Shown here: positions 1 through 8,726 of the stretch, one piece after another | How positions within the stretch are numbered: the stretch's first letter is position 1 | Layout: every line of letters starts with the position of its first letter | Source: Rhodococcus sp. ABRD24 | GTDB lineage: Bacteria; Actinomycetota; Actinomycetes; Mycobacteriales; Mycobacteriaceae | Length of the DNA stretch: 64,000 nt | Assembly (NCBI RefSeq): GCF_004328705.1 | Contig: NZ_CP035319.1 | Location: 1,674,001-1,738,000, forward strand | Direction: 5' to 3' | Made by a program: the position numbers and the translations under genes | The notes under the pieces: model-generated | The model's database searches: none | Told to the model about the DNA's origin: nothing | What the model saw: only the letters and a program-made list of their open reading frames with translations

Positions 1-390
1 GGACGAACTGGTGCCGAGTGCGCCACCCGGGACACTGATCGACTTCGAGTACACACCGAACTTGCCATCGTTTGCGGCGGGAACGAAGACCTGATTAGTC
101 GGATTGGCCGGATCAGGCTGGCTGACACCACCGGCAATCATCAAGCTTCCATCCGCAATCTGAACGTCCAGGCCACCGATGCGCATCGTGCCGTCCCGAA
201 CCACGACGGTCATACAGGTGCCGAGATCGGTGACAGGGTCGTAGACCTTGTCGAGCTGGCAGGTGTCCCAATTCTTGAATTCGTACTTCGCCCCCGCTGC
301 GGGGGCGGCCGCGGTCGCCACACCACCACCGACCAGCGCCAGAGCTGTCACCGCACCCAGGATCGTGGAGCGGGCCATGAGTTTTTGCAC
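1..390 (-). CDS. Small secreted protein, C-terminus cut off by window edge
   Basis: No known function is recognised. The reading frame is open from a GTG at 390 to the left edge (130 codons). A run of G lies six bases before the GTG, in the same arrangement as in the intact paralogue that starts at 1727. Residues 1 to about 29 form a signal peptide (basic start, Ala/Leu/Gly core, Ala-rich end). The mature part shares long stretches with the paralogue, such as NWDTCQLD, DLGTCMTVV and SLMIAGGVSQ, including two cysteines. It lacks the Ser/Gly-rich segment that follows the signal peptide in the paralogue. ATG at 378 is an alternative start. Export is inferred from the signal peptide, and family membership from direct comparison inside this window. 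Confidence 0.8.
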   Translation of the reverse strand, partial: MQKLMARSTILGAVTALALVGGGVATAAAPAAGAKYEFKNWDTCQLDKVYDPVTDLGTCMTVVVRDGTMRIGGLDVQIADGSLMIAGGVSQPDPANPTNQVFVPAANDGKFGVYSKSISVPGGALGTSSS

Positions 391-1156
391 GTAGAACCCC
401 CAAACGGAATATTCACCCAGCCAGGCCTATTCGAGCGAGTTCGATGTTCCTGCCCGAGCGCACTTCTGACAGAAGAGCATCGCCTCGAAACACACTGAGA
501 CTCGGCGCGATGCATGGCGTTGGAGTGAGTCGGGCATGCGCTGGTGGCGTTAGTCCGAGATGAGCGGAGTTGTGCTCATCCCGGTCTCCCCCGAGATTCC
601 CCATCCTCAGCCAGGCCTGATGCCAGCCTGACCGTGAGCGTGTAACAGATCGTTACATGCACGACGCCGCTGCGTGACGGTTTTTGCCGATCCCATTTCC
701 GGGCGTGTCGAGACCCCCATTGACTTAGACAACCGTCCGACACATGTTGTGGCCCTTGGATAGTCGCGATCCTCTACCTCACAATGATCGCCGAACGTGA
801 GCCCGGGTTCCCCACGTCGCATTCCATACACATTGGTGCACAACATCTTCGGACACTCTTGTCGAAAACCGCGGACCTTCCTGACGCGCCGCCACAGGCT
901 TCCTATTCGAACTCCAGCCATCTCGACGCAAACACTTGGTTCCACCGTTCATCGCCTGGCACCTCGACTCAGACCTTCCGCCTCGATCGAATTGCTTCGA
1001 TCACCGCCGAGCCGATACACAGCCCTGCGGTACGCGAAACACGACATTTAGCTCAAAGATTTCACCGCAGTACATCTTCCGATTCCGATTTCGGATTCGT
1101 GAATCGCCTCGAAACCGCCACATAGCAGGGTCGCCGCCCTCGGAGCTACCAGACGT
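391..1156. other. Intergenic region with no convincing gene
   Basis: This stretch lies between the leftward secreted-protein gene and the decayed fragment at 1157. It is less GC-rich than its surroundings. The short open frames on both strands have no domain, no good ribosome binding site and no coding-like composition. The promoter of the leftward gene should lie near 400-480, but no clear -35/-10 pair was found. The similar stretch 1328-1726, upstream of the intact paralogue, also holds no gene that I can support. Confidence 0.5.
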
Positions 1157-1327
1157 GGGCTCTGCGGCTCGATGAACTGGGCCGTGCGCCTGCAGGCAGA
1201 CCCACCCTCTGCGGGCACCGGCAACTCCCCGTCCACCACCGCCCCGTCTGCAACCGTGGCAGGCTGGGAACTGATCGCGCCCCGATCCACCCCGCATGCC
1301 CTGATCCACCGCCGACGATTGAGTTGA
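1157..1327 (+). pseudogene. Decayed 3' end of the secreted-protein family
   Basis: In frame +, this stretch encodes NWAV, PSAGTGNS, STT and VAGWEL in the same order and spacing as the last about 40 residues of the intact gene at 1727-2596 (NWAV, PSAGTGNS, STTS, VAGWELLEP). Homology continues past the stop codon of the intact gene. There the intact copy reads CCC TGA TCC ACC and this copy reads CCC CGA TCC ACC, so the original stop has become an Arg codon and reading runs on to a TGA at 1325. No signal peptide or start is attached upstream. I read it as the remnant of a third tandem copy. Confidence 0.75.
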
Positions 1328-1726
1328 CGCATGCCGCTCCTGCACGCGGATCCATACGCAACCTGCGCGAACCGACCGAATTGCTGTACTGCAGTTCATT
1401 TTTCGAAATCCTGTAAAGCACGATCAATTCTCTTCAAAACCTTCACTCGGCCGCGTCGTATATGTAACGATCCGTACACGCTCGCGGTCAGATTCGCCTC
1501 TGACCCAGGACGGGGAACCCGGGGGGGAACTTACCGAGCTGCACCACCGCTCGGTAAGCCCCTTCGCCAACCGGCATCCGACTCACCCCGACGCCACGGC
1601 ATCGAGCCCGAGCCCGACTCGCCGCTCGTGACCGACACCTGCTCTGACAGTAAACATCTCGGGACCACCTATCAGGATTCGACCGAATCAGGATTGTGGA
1701 CACGAGTAAACGTATGGGGGTACTAC

Positions 1727-2596
1727 GTGCAGAACAAGACCACACGCTCCACCGTCCTGGCCGCCGTGGCTGCGCTGGCCCTGGCCGGTGGCGGCGTGGC
1801 GAACGCCGCCGAAGGCAGCTCCGGCAGCCTGTCCGGCTCTTCCGGCAGCAGCGGCTCCTCTACCGGCTCGTCGGCCACACCCGGCACGCCGTACGAGTTC
1901 GAGAACTGGGACACCTGCCAGCTCGATCTGGTCTACAACCCCGTCACCGACCTGGGCACCTGTATGACGGTGATCATCCGGGACGGCGACATGCGCATCG
2001 GCAACCTCGACGTCGCGGTCCCCGACGGCAGCCTGATGATCGCCGGCGGTGTCTCCCAGGACGCCGACGACCCCACAATCCAAACCTTCGTCCCGGCCGC
2101 CGACGACGGCAAGTTCGGCGTGTACGCCAACCCGATCACCGTCCCCGGCGGAGCATTCGGCGCCGCCTCAGCCGAGAACTTCGGCCCCACGGCCATCCAG
2201 GCAACGGTCGAAGCGGTCGCCCTGCCCGCCGTCGACCCTTACAACCTCGCGGTGCAGCTTCCTGTGCGGATGAAGCTGTCCAACCCGCTCCTCGGCGACA
2301 ACTGCTACATCGGCTCCGCCGCCAACCCGATCAACCTCTCCCTCGATCTCGTCGAGGCCGGGACGGCCGAGTGGATCTCTACCAACGGACCCGACGTACC
2401 CGGTGGCGTCTGGCCCCAGGCCACCCACGAGGCAGCGGACTTCGCCGTCCCCGGCGCCACCGGATGCGGCCCGCTCGGATCCCTGAACTGGGCTGTCAAC
2501 CTGAGGGCGGGCCTGCCCTCCGCGGGCACCGGCAACTCCCTGTCCACCACCAGCGCCGTCTACAACGTGGCGGGCTGGGAACTGCTCGAGCCCTGA
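1727..2596 (+). CDS. Secreted protein with Ser/Gly-rich linker, family of unknown function
   Basis: This protein of 289 residues has no recognised function. The GTG start is preceded by GGGGG at six bases. Residues 1-28 form a signal peptide (basic start, Ala/Leu/Gly core, Ala-Asn-Ala-Ala end). About residues 30-50 are almost pure Ser and Gly, followed by a compact domain with four cysteines (NWDTC, GTCM, GDNC, ATGC) that could make two disulfides. No transmembrane segment follows, so it is probably released or held by the cell envelope. The left-edge gene is a paralogue without the linker and 1157-1327 is a broken third copy, so the family has duplicated locally. A longer open frame reaching back to 1331 is not supported, because it would bury the signal peptide. 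Confidence 0.85.
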   Translation: MQNKTTRSTVLAAVAALALAGGGVANAAEGSSGSLSGSSGSSGSSTGSSATPGTPYEFENWDTCQLDLVYNPVTDLGTCMTVIIRDGDMRIGNLDVAVPDGSLMIAGGVSQDADDPTIQTFVPAADDGKFGVYANPITVPGGAFGAASAENFGPTAIQATVEAVALPAVDPYNLAVQLPVRMKLSNPLLGDNCYIGSAANPINLSLDLVEAGTAEWISTNGPDVPGGVWPQATHEAADFAVPGATGCGPLGSLNWAVNLRAGLPSAGTGNSLSTTSAVYNVAGWELLEP

Positions 2597-2630
2597 TCCA
2601 CCTTGCATGACCTGATCCACCGCTGACCTC

Positions 2631-2663
2631 GTCCCGGTGCCGGTATCCTTCCGGCGCCGGGAC
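2631..2663 (+). terminator. GC-rich hairpin after the secreted-protein gene
   Basis: Two 13-base arms (2631-2643 and 2651-2663) pair fully apart from one G-U, around a seven-base loop. It lies 35 bases after the stop of the secreted protein and before thiD. No T-run follows, as is common for actinobacterial terminators. Function is inferred from structure and position. Confidence 0.6.
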
Positions 2664-2754
2664 GACTCACGTCGCGGGTGCTCTCACCCAGCCTCGGAAT
2701 GAACGCCTCGCACCAGCGGTCGCCGCACCCGATCGCATGGGTAGGCTCGAGGCC

Positions 2755-3606
2755 GTGAACTACCTGCCCCTGACGCCGACCGGCCAGACCCCGATCCGCG
2801 CCCTCACCATCGCCGGCACCGACTCGGGCGGCGGCGCGGGCATCCAGGCCGATTCGCGCACCATGGCGCTGTGCGGGGTGCACGCGTGTGTCGCGGTCGC
2901 CGCGGTGACGGTGCAGAACTCGATGGGCGTCAGCGGATTCCACGAGATCCCGCCCGAAACAGTGGCCGCGCAGGTGCGCTGCGTGGTCGAGGACATCGGC
3001 GTCGCCGCCGCCAAGACCGGGATGCTCGCGTCCACCGCGATCATCGAGGCCGTCGCGCAGGTATGCACCGAGGTCGGCATCGGCCGCGATGGCTCGATCC
3101 CGCTGGTAGTGGACCCGGTGTGCGCGTCAATGCACGGCGATCCACTGCTCCACACGGAGGCGCTCGACGCCGTCCGGAACACTCTCATCCCCATCGCATC
3201 GCTGGTGACACCCAACCTCGACGAGGTGCGTCTGATCACCGGCATCGAGGTGGTCGACGACGCCACCGCGCGCCGCGCCGCCGAGGCTCTGCACGCACTC
3301 GGCGCGCAGTGGTCGATGGTCAAGGGCGGGCACCTGCGCTCGTCGACATCGAGCACCGACCTGCTGTTCGACGGTGACACCTTCCACGAGTTCACCAGCC
3401 CACGGATCGACACCGGCAACGATCACGGAGGCGGCGATACCCTTGCTGCGGCCGTCGCGTGTGCGCTCGCCAACGGCTACGGAATGCCCGACGCGGTGGC
3501 GTTCGGCAAAGAGTGGGTCACCAAGTGCCTCGAGGCGTCGTACGACCTGGGCGCCGGACACGGTCCAGTGTCGCCGCTGTGGCGACTGGACCCGAAAAAC
3601 GCCTGA
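2755..3606 (+). CDS. thiD: Hydroxymethylpyrimidine/phosphomethylpyrimidine kinase
   Basis: ThiD phosphorylates the pyrimidine precursor of thiamine twice, to HMP-PP, in the cytoplasm. The 283-residue protein belongs to the ribokinase fold. AGTDSGGGAGIQAD near residues 20-33 is the family substrate-binding loop, and PNLDE and VKGGH are present. The motif normally written HGTGCT reads HGGGDT here (residues 224-229), so Asp sits where E. coli ThiD has its catalytic Cys. As I remember it, M. tuberculosis ThiD has the same change, so this is a lineage feature and not damage. The start could also be ATG 2737; GTG 2755 was preferred because GTAGG lies nine bases before it. The other thiamine genes are 9 kb away. 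No TPP riboswitch precedes this copy. Confidence 0.9.
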   Translation: MNYLPLTPTGQTPIRALTIAGTDSGGGAGIQADSRTMALCGVHACVAVAAVTVQNSMGVSGFHEIPPETVAAQVRCVVEDIGVAAAKTGMLASTAIIEAVAQVCTEVGIGRDGSIPLVVDPVCASMHGDPLLHTEALDAVRNTLIPIASLVTPNLDEVRLITGIEVVDDATARRAAEALHALGAQWSMVKGGHLRSSTSSTDLLFDGDTFHEFTSPRIDTGNDHGGGDTLAAAVACALANGYGMPDAVAFGKEWVTKCLEASYDLGAGHGPVSPLWRLDPKNA

Positions 3607-3792
3607 TCAGCGTGAGTAGTCCCGCAAAGTCATGACGAAACCGACGGCCACCACCGGTACCGCGAGGATGTAGACGGCAATCCGGAGCCACGTGGGCCCG
3701 TAGTAGCTCACCACGATCGCTGCCGCCAGTGCCGCGATGATCATCAGCACCCCGTAAAAGGGTGTTCGCTGTGGATGCTCGGGCTCGGCCAC
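3607..3792 (-). CDS. Small two-helix membrane protein
   Basis: This 61-residue protein has a polar N-terminus (AEPEHPQRTPFYG), two closely spaced hydrophobic segments (about residues 15-28 and 33-52) and a charged tail ending RDYSR. It is therefore a predicted inner-membrane hairpin of unknown function. The GTG at 3792 is preceded by GGGGG and was chosen over a TTG 12 codons upstream. The stop codon abuts the thiD stop with no gap, so the two genes are tail to tail. Bases 3793-3965 upstream hold no further gene. Confidence 0.65.
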   Translation of the reverse strand: MAEPEHPQRTPFYGVLMIIAALAAAIVVSYYGPTWLRIAVYILAVPVVAVGFVMTLRDYSR

Positions 3793-3965
3793 GCCCCCAG
3801 TGTGCGCGCCGGGTACTGGGGGCGGCAACAGTTTCGCGAAGTCGTCCGAATGGTCCGCTAGGGCCTGCTACCGGATCAGAGTCATCGACGAGACCCGATG
3901 TGGCCCGTCCTCGGAACCCTCCGATGACGAGCACCTTCACCGAGATCAGGCGCCATCGGCACTGA

Positions 3966-5468
3966 TCATCCGGTCTCGGGAATCCAGTTTCCGTGGAATC
4001 CGTGTGGCACCTTCGCTGGAAGATGCACAGCCGCAACGGTCTCCAGTGTCTCAGCGTCGACGAAAGTCAGGTCGCTGCGATTGGCCGCTCTGTCGTATAC
4101 GAATCCGATGAGCACGCCGTCGTCCTCGGACGCATCCGGTGCAGCGGGCTCGAAAACGAACTCGCCGAGCTCCTTTCCAGGTCCGAAGTCCTTCGAGACT
4201 GCGGCGCCGGCAACAAGGTCGTGTTTGAGCAATGTGCCGGACGGATGTCCATCGACCCGGTCCATGATCGGTGCGTACGCGTAACGGTGCCGACGGCCGA
4301 TCAGCCGCTCATCGATGCGGGGGAACTCCTGCGTCCGACCATCAAGCAGTTGTTCGCGAACACGGCCGGAATTCAGGTCGAGGACCCACCGGTTCATCGT
4401 CGGTGCGCCTTCGGTCGGCCCGAGACGGTTGTTGTCGAAGACACGCTCATGACGGACAGCATCGAGGACGATGGTGTTTCCGTCGTCGTATGCGTTCGCC
4501 TGATGGAAGATGTAGCAGGGATCCACCTCGAACCAACGAACGTCGGATGCCACGCCGTCCCGGGGCAGGACACCGATCCGGGCTGAATAGGAATCGTCCC
4601 AGCAATACGGAAATCCGCTGTTCCCGGGCGCCCTCTCCGCCATAGCGAACCCGACGGGGTCCGGGATCCGGACGCGTCCGACCATTGCCGACAACACCAA
4701 TTGTGCAGTCCAGCGGAGGGGCCGGGGCACCGTTATCGCCGCCGCCTGACGTGGATCGAACGTGACAGGCAGATCGAAGATCAGCACGTGCTGTTCGGTA
4801 AGCGCGAAACCATGCATCATCGGGCTTCCACCCACTTCGATGTCCAGTCGACGTCGCGCGCGCCCATCCTTGCCGATGACCGAGTACTGCACGGTGTTTC
4901 CGCGGCCGAAGAAGTACGAGATCGCGTGCAGTTCACCGGAGAGCGGATCGCGTAATGGATGCGCGGTGTAGCCGCCGGGCAGCGTGCCGTCGAAATCGCA
5001 CGTCCCGATCGTCTCCAGCTCGTCCGTCAACTCGAAGTTCGCGACCCCGGCCTCAACCAGGGCAAGCGTGCGCCCAGCATGCCCGATCACGTTCGTGTTG
5101 GCGCCGACCGCACCGTAGCCCGCGCCGCGCGAGATCCTTCGTGGCCGCTCGCCGAGCCTGACCGACACCTCGGCGTTGCGGACAAAGCGATTGCGGTACC
5201 AATCCGCTTTCCCGTCCCGAATCCGCAGCCCGTGGACCATGCCATCACCGGCAAACCAGTTGTAGGTTTCGGGATCGACCTCGGCGCTGGGGTTCGGCCC
5301 GTTGCGCAGATAGCGGCCGTCGAGATAGTTCGGGATAGCACCCGTGACCGTCAGGTCCGTAAGAGTCAGCTCCTCCCTCACCGGTCCGAATCCACCTTCG
5401 AGATACATGTTCCCCACCGTGGTCCCACCCCTGATCGCATCTATAACAGCCGTGATATCAGATGACAT
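3966..5468 (-). CDS. Carotenoid cleavage oxygenase family protein
   Basis: Members of this family (RPE65 / carotenoid and lignostilbene dioxygenases) use Fe(II) held by four histidines to split a conjugated C=C bond with O2. The 500-residue protein has the usual family length. Candidate iron ligands sit in TAHP, MMHGFALT, IFHQANAYD and, at the C-terminus, PHGFHGNWIP. The N-terminal YLRNGPNP and FAGDGMVHG motifs are also typical. The start at ATG 5468 was chosen because upstream residues have no family likeness. A TetR gene starts 56 bases away in the opposite direction and probably controls it. No carotenoid synthesis gene is in view, so the substrate could be a carotenoid, an apocarotenal or a stilbene-type aromatic. 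Confidence 0.85.
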   Translation of the reverse strand: MSSDITAVIDAIRGGTTVGNMYLEGGFGPVREELTLTDLTVTGAIPNYLDGRYLRNGPNPSAEVDPETYNWFAGDGMVHGLRIRDGKADWYRNRFVRNAEVSVRLGERPRRISRGAGYGAVGANTNVIGHAGRTLALVEAGVANFELTDELETIGTCDFDGTLPGGYTAHPLRDPLSGELHAISYFFGRGNTVQYSVIGKDGRARRRLDIEVGGSPMMHGFALTEQHVLIFDLPVTFDPRQAAAITVPRPLRWTAQLVLSAMVGRVRIPDPVGFAMAERAPGNSGFPYCWDDSYSARIGVLPRDGVASDVRWFEVDPCYIFHQANAYDDGNTIVLDAVRHERVFDNNRLGPTEGAPTMNRWVLDLNSGRVREQLLDGRTQEFPRIDERLIGRRHRYAYAPIMDRVDGHPSGTLLKHDLVAGAAVSKDFGPGKELGEFVFEPAAPDASEDDGVLIGFVYDRAANRSDLTFVDAETLETVAAVHLPAKVPHGFHGNWIPETG

Positions 5469-5524
5469 AGCTGGCGTCACCCAAAGTAGTGGTTGACGAA
5501 CCGCCGCGTGGAATAATCCGAAAC

Positions 5525-6190
5525 ATGGCCAGACGCAGCGTGGATCCGTCGATGAGGATGGGGCTACTCGAGGCCGGTGCACGTCTACTGTCTTCTGAAG
5601 GTCCCGCAGCGCTCTCCACCCGTCGGGTCGCTGCCGAGGCCGGCACCTCCACCATGTCGGTCTACACCCACTTCGGTTCGATGCCCGATCTGGTTGCCGC
5701 GATCGTCGAGGAGGGCTTCACCCGTCTCGGAACAGCACTTGCGCTGGTCCCCCAGACCGACGACGCGATTCTGGACCTGGCCGAAGCCGCCCGTGCGTAT
5801 CGAACGAACGCGCTCGACAACCCGGAGCTGTACTCCGTCATGTTCGGCAGCGCTTCACTGGGCGGCTACCGTCCAGAATCAGCGGATATCGCCGCGGCTG
5901 GACTGCACACATTCGAAATGCTGGTGTCACTGGCGGATCGGGCGATCGAGGCAGGACGGTTGGACCCGGCCGACCCGCATCTTGTCGCCTCACAACTGTG
6001 GAGCGCACTACACGGGTTCCTACTCCTCGAAATCGCTGGTCATTTCGGCACCAACGGCAACGCCGAGGAGCTCATCCTCACTCCGCTGTTGCTCAATCTG
6101 ATCGTCGGACTCGGTGCAGACCGAGACGCCACAATTGCGTCTGCAATGGACAAGACCCCTACCGAGAGGGTCGAGTCCAACGGGGGTTGA
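5525..6190 (+). CDS. TetR-family transcriptional regulator
   Basis: Residues 10-60 form a TetR-type helix-turn-helix domain (LLEAGARLL ... STRRVAAEAGTSTMSVYTHFGS). The C-terminal 150 residues are the helical ligand and dimer domain, of the type with a WHG-like segment (LWSALHGFLLLE). The protein has 221 residues, normal for the family. ATG 5525 was chosen over a GTG 12 codons upstream, which would extend into the short divergent promoter. It most likely represses the carotenoid oxygenase gene and itself from the 56-base shared region. No clear palindrome was found there. Confidence 0.85.
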   Translation: MARRSVDPSMRMGLLEAGARLLSSEGPAALSTRRVAAEAGTSTMSVYTHFGSMPDLVAAIVEEGFTRLGTALALVPQTDDAILDLAEAARAYRTNALDNPELYSVMFGSASLGGYRPESADIAAAGLHTFEMLVSLADRAIEAGRLDPADPHLVASQLWSALHGFLLLEIAGHFGTNGNAEELILTPLLLNLIVGLGADRDATIASAMDKTPTERVESNGG

Positions 6191-6235
6191 GCGGCCGGCA
6201 CGTCGGAGAAGACCTCGTACCTCCGGCCAACAGGC

Positions 6236-7114
6236 TCACCGTGGTGTGGGTGCCGGCCGCAGCACGAACATCCGCAGATCCTCCGGCACTCCTCGCTGCG
6301 GCGCCGCCAGCAGCCCCCGCCGGTACCGCTTGGCCACCAGGCCCAACTCCGCGAGCCGCTCCGCGCCGATCGCGTCGTACGTGTTGCCGGACATCACGAC
6401 GTTGCCATTGCCGCCGAGCTCCATCATCCGGGCCGCGACGTTGACGTCCACGCCGAACCAGTCGGCCCCGATGGGCTGTGGCTTCCCGGTGTGCAGGCCT
6501 ACGCGCATGCGGGGACGGTAGCCGTCGTGTGTCACCGTCGCCAGCGCCGCACGGGCCGCGAACACCGCCTCCACCGCCTTGTCCGGGTGGTCGAACACCA
6601 CCATCAGTCCGTCGCCGAGCCGCTTGACGACCTGGCCGCCGTATTCACTCATCGCCGGCTCCACCGTCGTAGCGACCTCCCGCAGCAGCGAGAGGGTGGC
6701 GCCGTCACCAGCAGACAGCGACCAGCTGGAGAATCCCACCAGGTCGGTGAAGACGATCGTGACCTCACCGTCCGCAGGGCTGCCCCATGCCCTCTCGGCC
6801 TTCTCGAGGACCGCCTGCAGCACCTGGAGCGCCGCCATGCTCACCTCGCGGGAAGCGCCCGGACCTGCGTCGATCAGGCGGGCTGCCGCCCGGGCCCCAC
6901 CCGGACCGGCAGTCGACAGCGGGTCACCGAACGCGGGATCGCCGGGAAGCGCCCGCCGGATCCGCCGGACCGCGTCCACGAGCTGTGGCTGCCGGTCGGT
7001 GTCACGCACCCATTTCGCGACCGAACCCGTCACCGTTGCAGACCCACCCTCGGCACCGGCATCCACCTGCGGTGGGTCCGGGGTGGCGCCGTCGTCGAGC
7101 GAGTCGTCACTCAC
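6236..7114 (-). CDS. Class III adenylate/guanylate cyclase
   Basis: The C-terminal two thirds form a class III nucleotidyl cyclase domain, which makes cAMP or cGMP from the triphosphate. FTDLVGFSSWS carries the first metal Asp, KRLGDGLMVVFD the second, and GVDVNVAARM the Asn/Arg pair that holds the transition state. The N-terminal about 110 residues are helical and resemble the regulatory part of actinobacterial one-domain cyclases. No transmembrane segment is seen, so it is soluble. It lies upstream of nothing on its strand and 63 bases downstream of lpqL, so it may be co-transcribed with lpqL. GTG 7114 has only a weak ribosome binding site. Whether ATP or GTP is used cannot be settled by eye. 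Confidence 0.85.
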   Translation of the reverse strand: MSDDSLDDGATPDPPQVDAGAEGGSATVTGSVAKWVRDTDRQPQLVDAVRRIRRALPGDPAFGDPLSTAGPGGARAAARLIDAGPGASREVSMAALQVLQAVLEKAERAWGSPADGEVTIVFTDLVGFSSWSLSAGDGATLSLLREVATTVEPAMSEYGGQVVKRLGDGLMVVFDHPDKAVEAVFAARAALATVTHDGYRPRMRVGLHTGKPQPIGADWFGVDVNVAARMMELGGNGNVVMSGNTYDAIGAERLAELGLVAKRYRRGLLAAPQRGVPEDLRMFVLRPAPTPR

Positions 7115-7177
7115 CCCGGCAAGGATAATCGCGCCCGATGGATCCCGCAGAGGTCCAGCGTGCGGCCAATTCGGCGT

Positions 7178-8635
7178 CTATTTCCCCGCGTCGGCGCGCG
7201 CAGAGGTGCGCGCATCCCCTGCCGCTGGCACCCCGTTCGGCCCGCCGATGGACTGCGCATAATGTCCGATGCCGTATCCGATCGCCTCGGCACTGATGGC
7301 GAGCGCCTGCCGGTCCACGTTTGCGAGCGTGTCCCTGGTCTTGTGATAGTTCGGGTCGAACGCCGCATCCGCCTGCCCGCCCCATTTCGCTGCCTGATCT
7401 GCGGTCTTGTCCTCGTCGGCGCCGGTGAACAGCCCGCCAGCCGGGATTCCGACCGCAATGAACGGGCCGTAGTCGGAGCGGCCGTCGAAGGCGGTGCCGT
7501 CCGGCGAAATGCCCAACTGCAACAGGATCGCCTCGAAAGTGCGCTCTATTCCCGCCGATCCCTCCGGCCCCGGACCGTCGCCCGCCTTGCCGGAATTGTC
7601 GCCGTCGTAGGCGAGGAATCCGGCATTGGGCGAGCCGACCATGTCGAAGTTCAGGTACATCGCGATATCCGCGCGGGCCGCGTCGTCGAGACCGTTCACA
7701 TACGCCTCGGAGCCCTGCAGGCCGATCTCCTCGGCGCCCCAGAACGCGAACCGCACCGCGTTGTCGACGTTCGGCTTCGCACCGAGCCGGCGCGCTGTTT
7801 CGAGCAGCACCGCCACGCCGGACCCGTCGTCGTTGATGCCCGGGCCCTCCGGCACCGAGTCCAGGTGCGCTCCCACCATGACGACATTGCCGGAGGAGCC
7901 GGTCTTGGTCTGCGTAATCACATTGCGGGACTTGGTAATTTCGATCCTTGTGTCGAGTGTGAGCGTCACGTCGCCACCCTGCCGCAGCGCCGCGCCGTCG
8001 GCCTTACTGATACCAGCGGTGGGGATGCGCACCTCGTCCCTCTCGCCGAGCGTGCCAGCAGCCAGATCGGCATCCTCGTTGTTGGCTACGAGGACCGCGG
8101 CCGCACCCCGCTCCGCCGCCACCTGCTGTTTCTGCACGAAGGGACACGATCCGCGGTCCACCAGCACCACCGCGCCGGCCGCGTCCAGGCCGTCGTAGTC
8201 GGTGACCTCGCAGCCAGGGGTGTCGTCCGACGGCACCGGCACCAGCCGGGCTGCCAACCCACCGGCCGGGGTCGCCGGTGAGTACGTCAGCGCCTGCACC
8301 GGGATGTCACGACCGGCAACCTGCAGTGTCTGCGTGGTCGCCGAAAAGGCTTCCACATCGAATTCCGGTGTCTCCACATCGAATCCGGCATCTTCGAGCT
8401 GACCCACCACATAGTCGACGCTCGCGTCGTAGCCGGGTGTGCCGGCCGCGCGGTTGCCACCGTTCTCGGTCGCGATCCGCTCGAGCTGCTCGAGATCACC
8501 GACAACCGCGTCGGTGCTGATCGCCGCCGCGAGGCCCGGCCCGTCGATCGGCGGACCGGGGTCCTCCGAATCGCTACACCCCGAGACCACCAGCGCGCCG
8601 GCCAGTCCTATGACGAACGCCACCCTCTTTCGCAT
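7178..8635 (-). CDS. lpqL: Lipoprotein aminopeptidase, M28 family (LpqL-like)
   Basis: This secreted zinc aminopeptidase of 485 residues is anchored to the membrane by a lipid. Residues 1-20 are a lipoprotein signal ending VSGC, with Cys20 as lipidation site. A protease-associated domain spans about residues 115-235 (DRGSCPFVQKQ). The M28 domain follows, with metal and catalytic residues in GAHLDSV, GINDDGSG, FWGAEEIGL, NFDMVG and YHKTRDT. The complete ligand set implies activity. M. tuberculosis LpqL is the likely orthologue, and it too lies next to the thiamine genes. It would trim peptides outside the membrane. Confidence 0.9.
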   Translation of the reverse strand: MRKRVAFVIGLAGALVVSGCSDSEDPGPPIDGPGLAAAISTDAVVGDLEQLERIATENGGNRAAGTPGYDASVDYVVGQLEDAGFDVETPEFDVEAFSATTQTLQVAGRDIPVQALTYSPATPAGGLAARLVPVPSDDTPGCEVTDYDGLDAAGAVVLVDRGSCPFVQKQQVAAERGAAAVLVANNEDADLAAGTLGERDEVRIPTAGISKADGAALRQGGDVTLTLDTRIEITKSRNVITQTKTGSSGNVVMVGAHLDSVPEGPGINDDGSGVAVLLETARRLGAKPNVDNAVRFAFWGAEEIGLQGSEAYVNGLDDAARADIAMYLNFDMVGSPNAGFLAYDGDNSGKAGDGPGPEGSAGIERTFEAILLQLGISPDGTAFDGRSDYGPFIAVGIPAGGLFTGADEDKTADQAAKWGGQADAAFDPNYHKTRDTLANVDRQALAISAEAIGYGIGHYAQSIGGPNGVPAAGDARTSARADAGK

Positions 8636-8726
8636 GTCGCGAAGCGTAACCGATCACGGCACGCTCACCCCGCTCGCTCCGCGAGGCGTGCCCAAGAACG
8701 GCGAGCTCTCCGGGTTGGAAAGCCCG

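Noticed and set aside
784..1125. Open frame of about 113 codons on the + strand between secreted-protein copies
   Set aside because: Composition is not coding-like, there is no ribosome site or domain, and competing frames overlap it.
6491..8281. Open frame of nearly 600 codons on the + strand
   Set aside because: It is antisense to the cyclase and lpqL, both with intact catalytic motifs; it is a GC-driven shadow.
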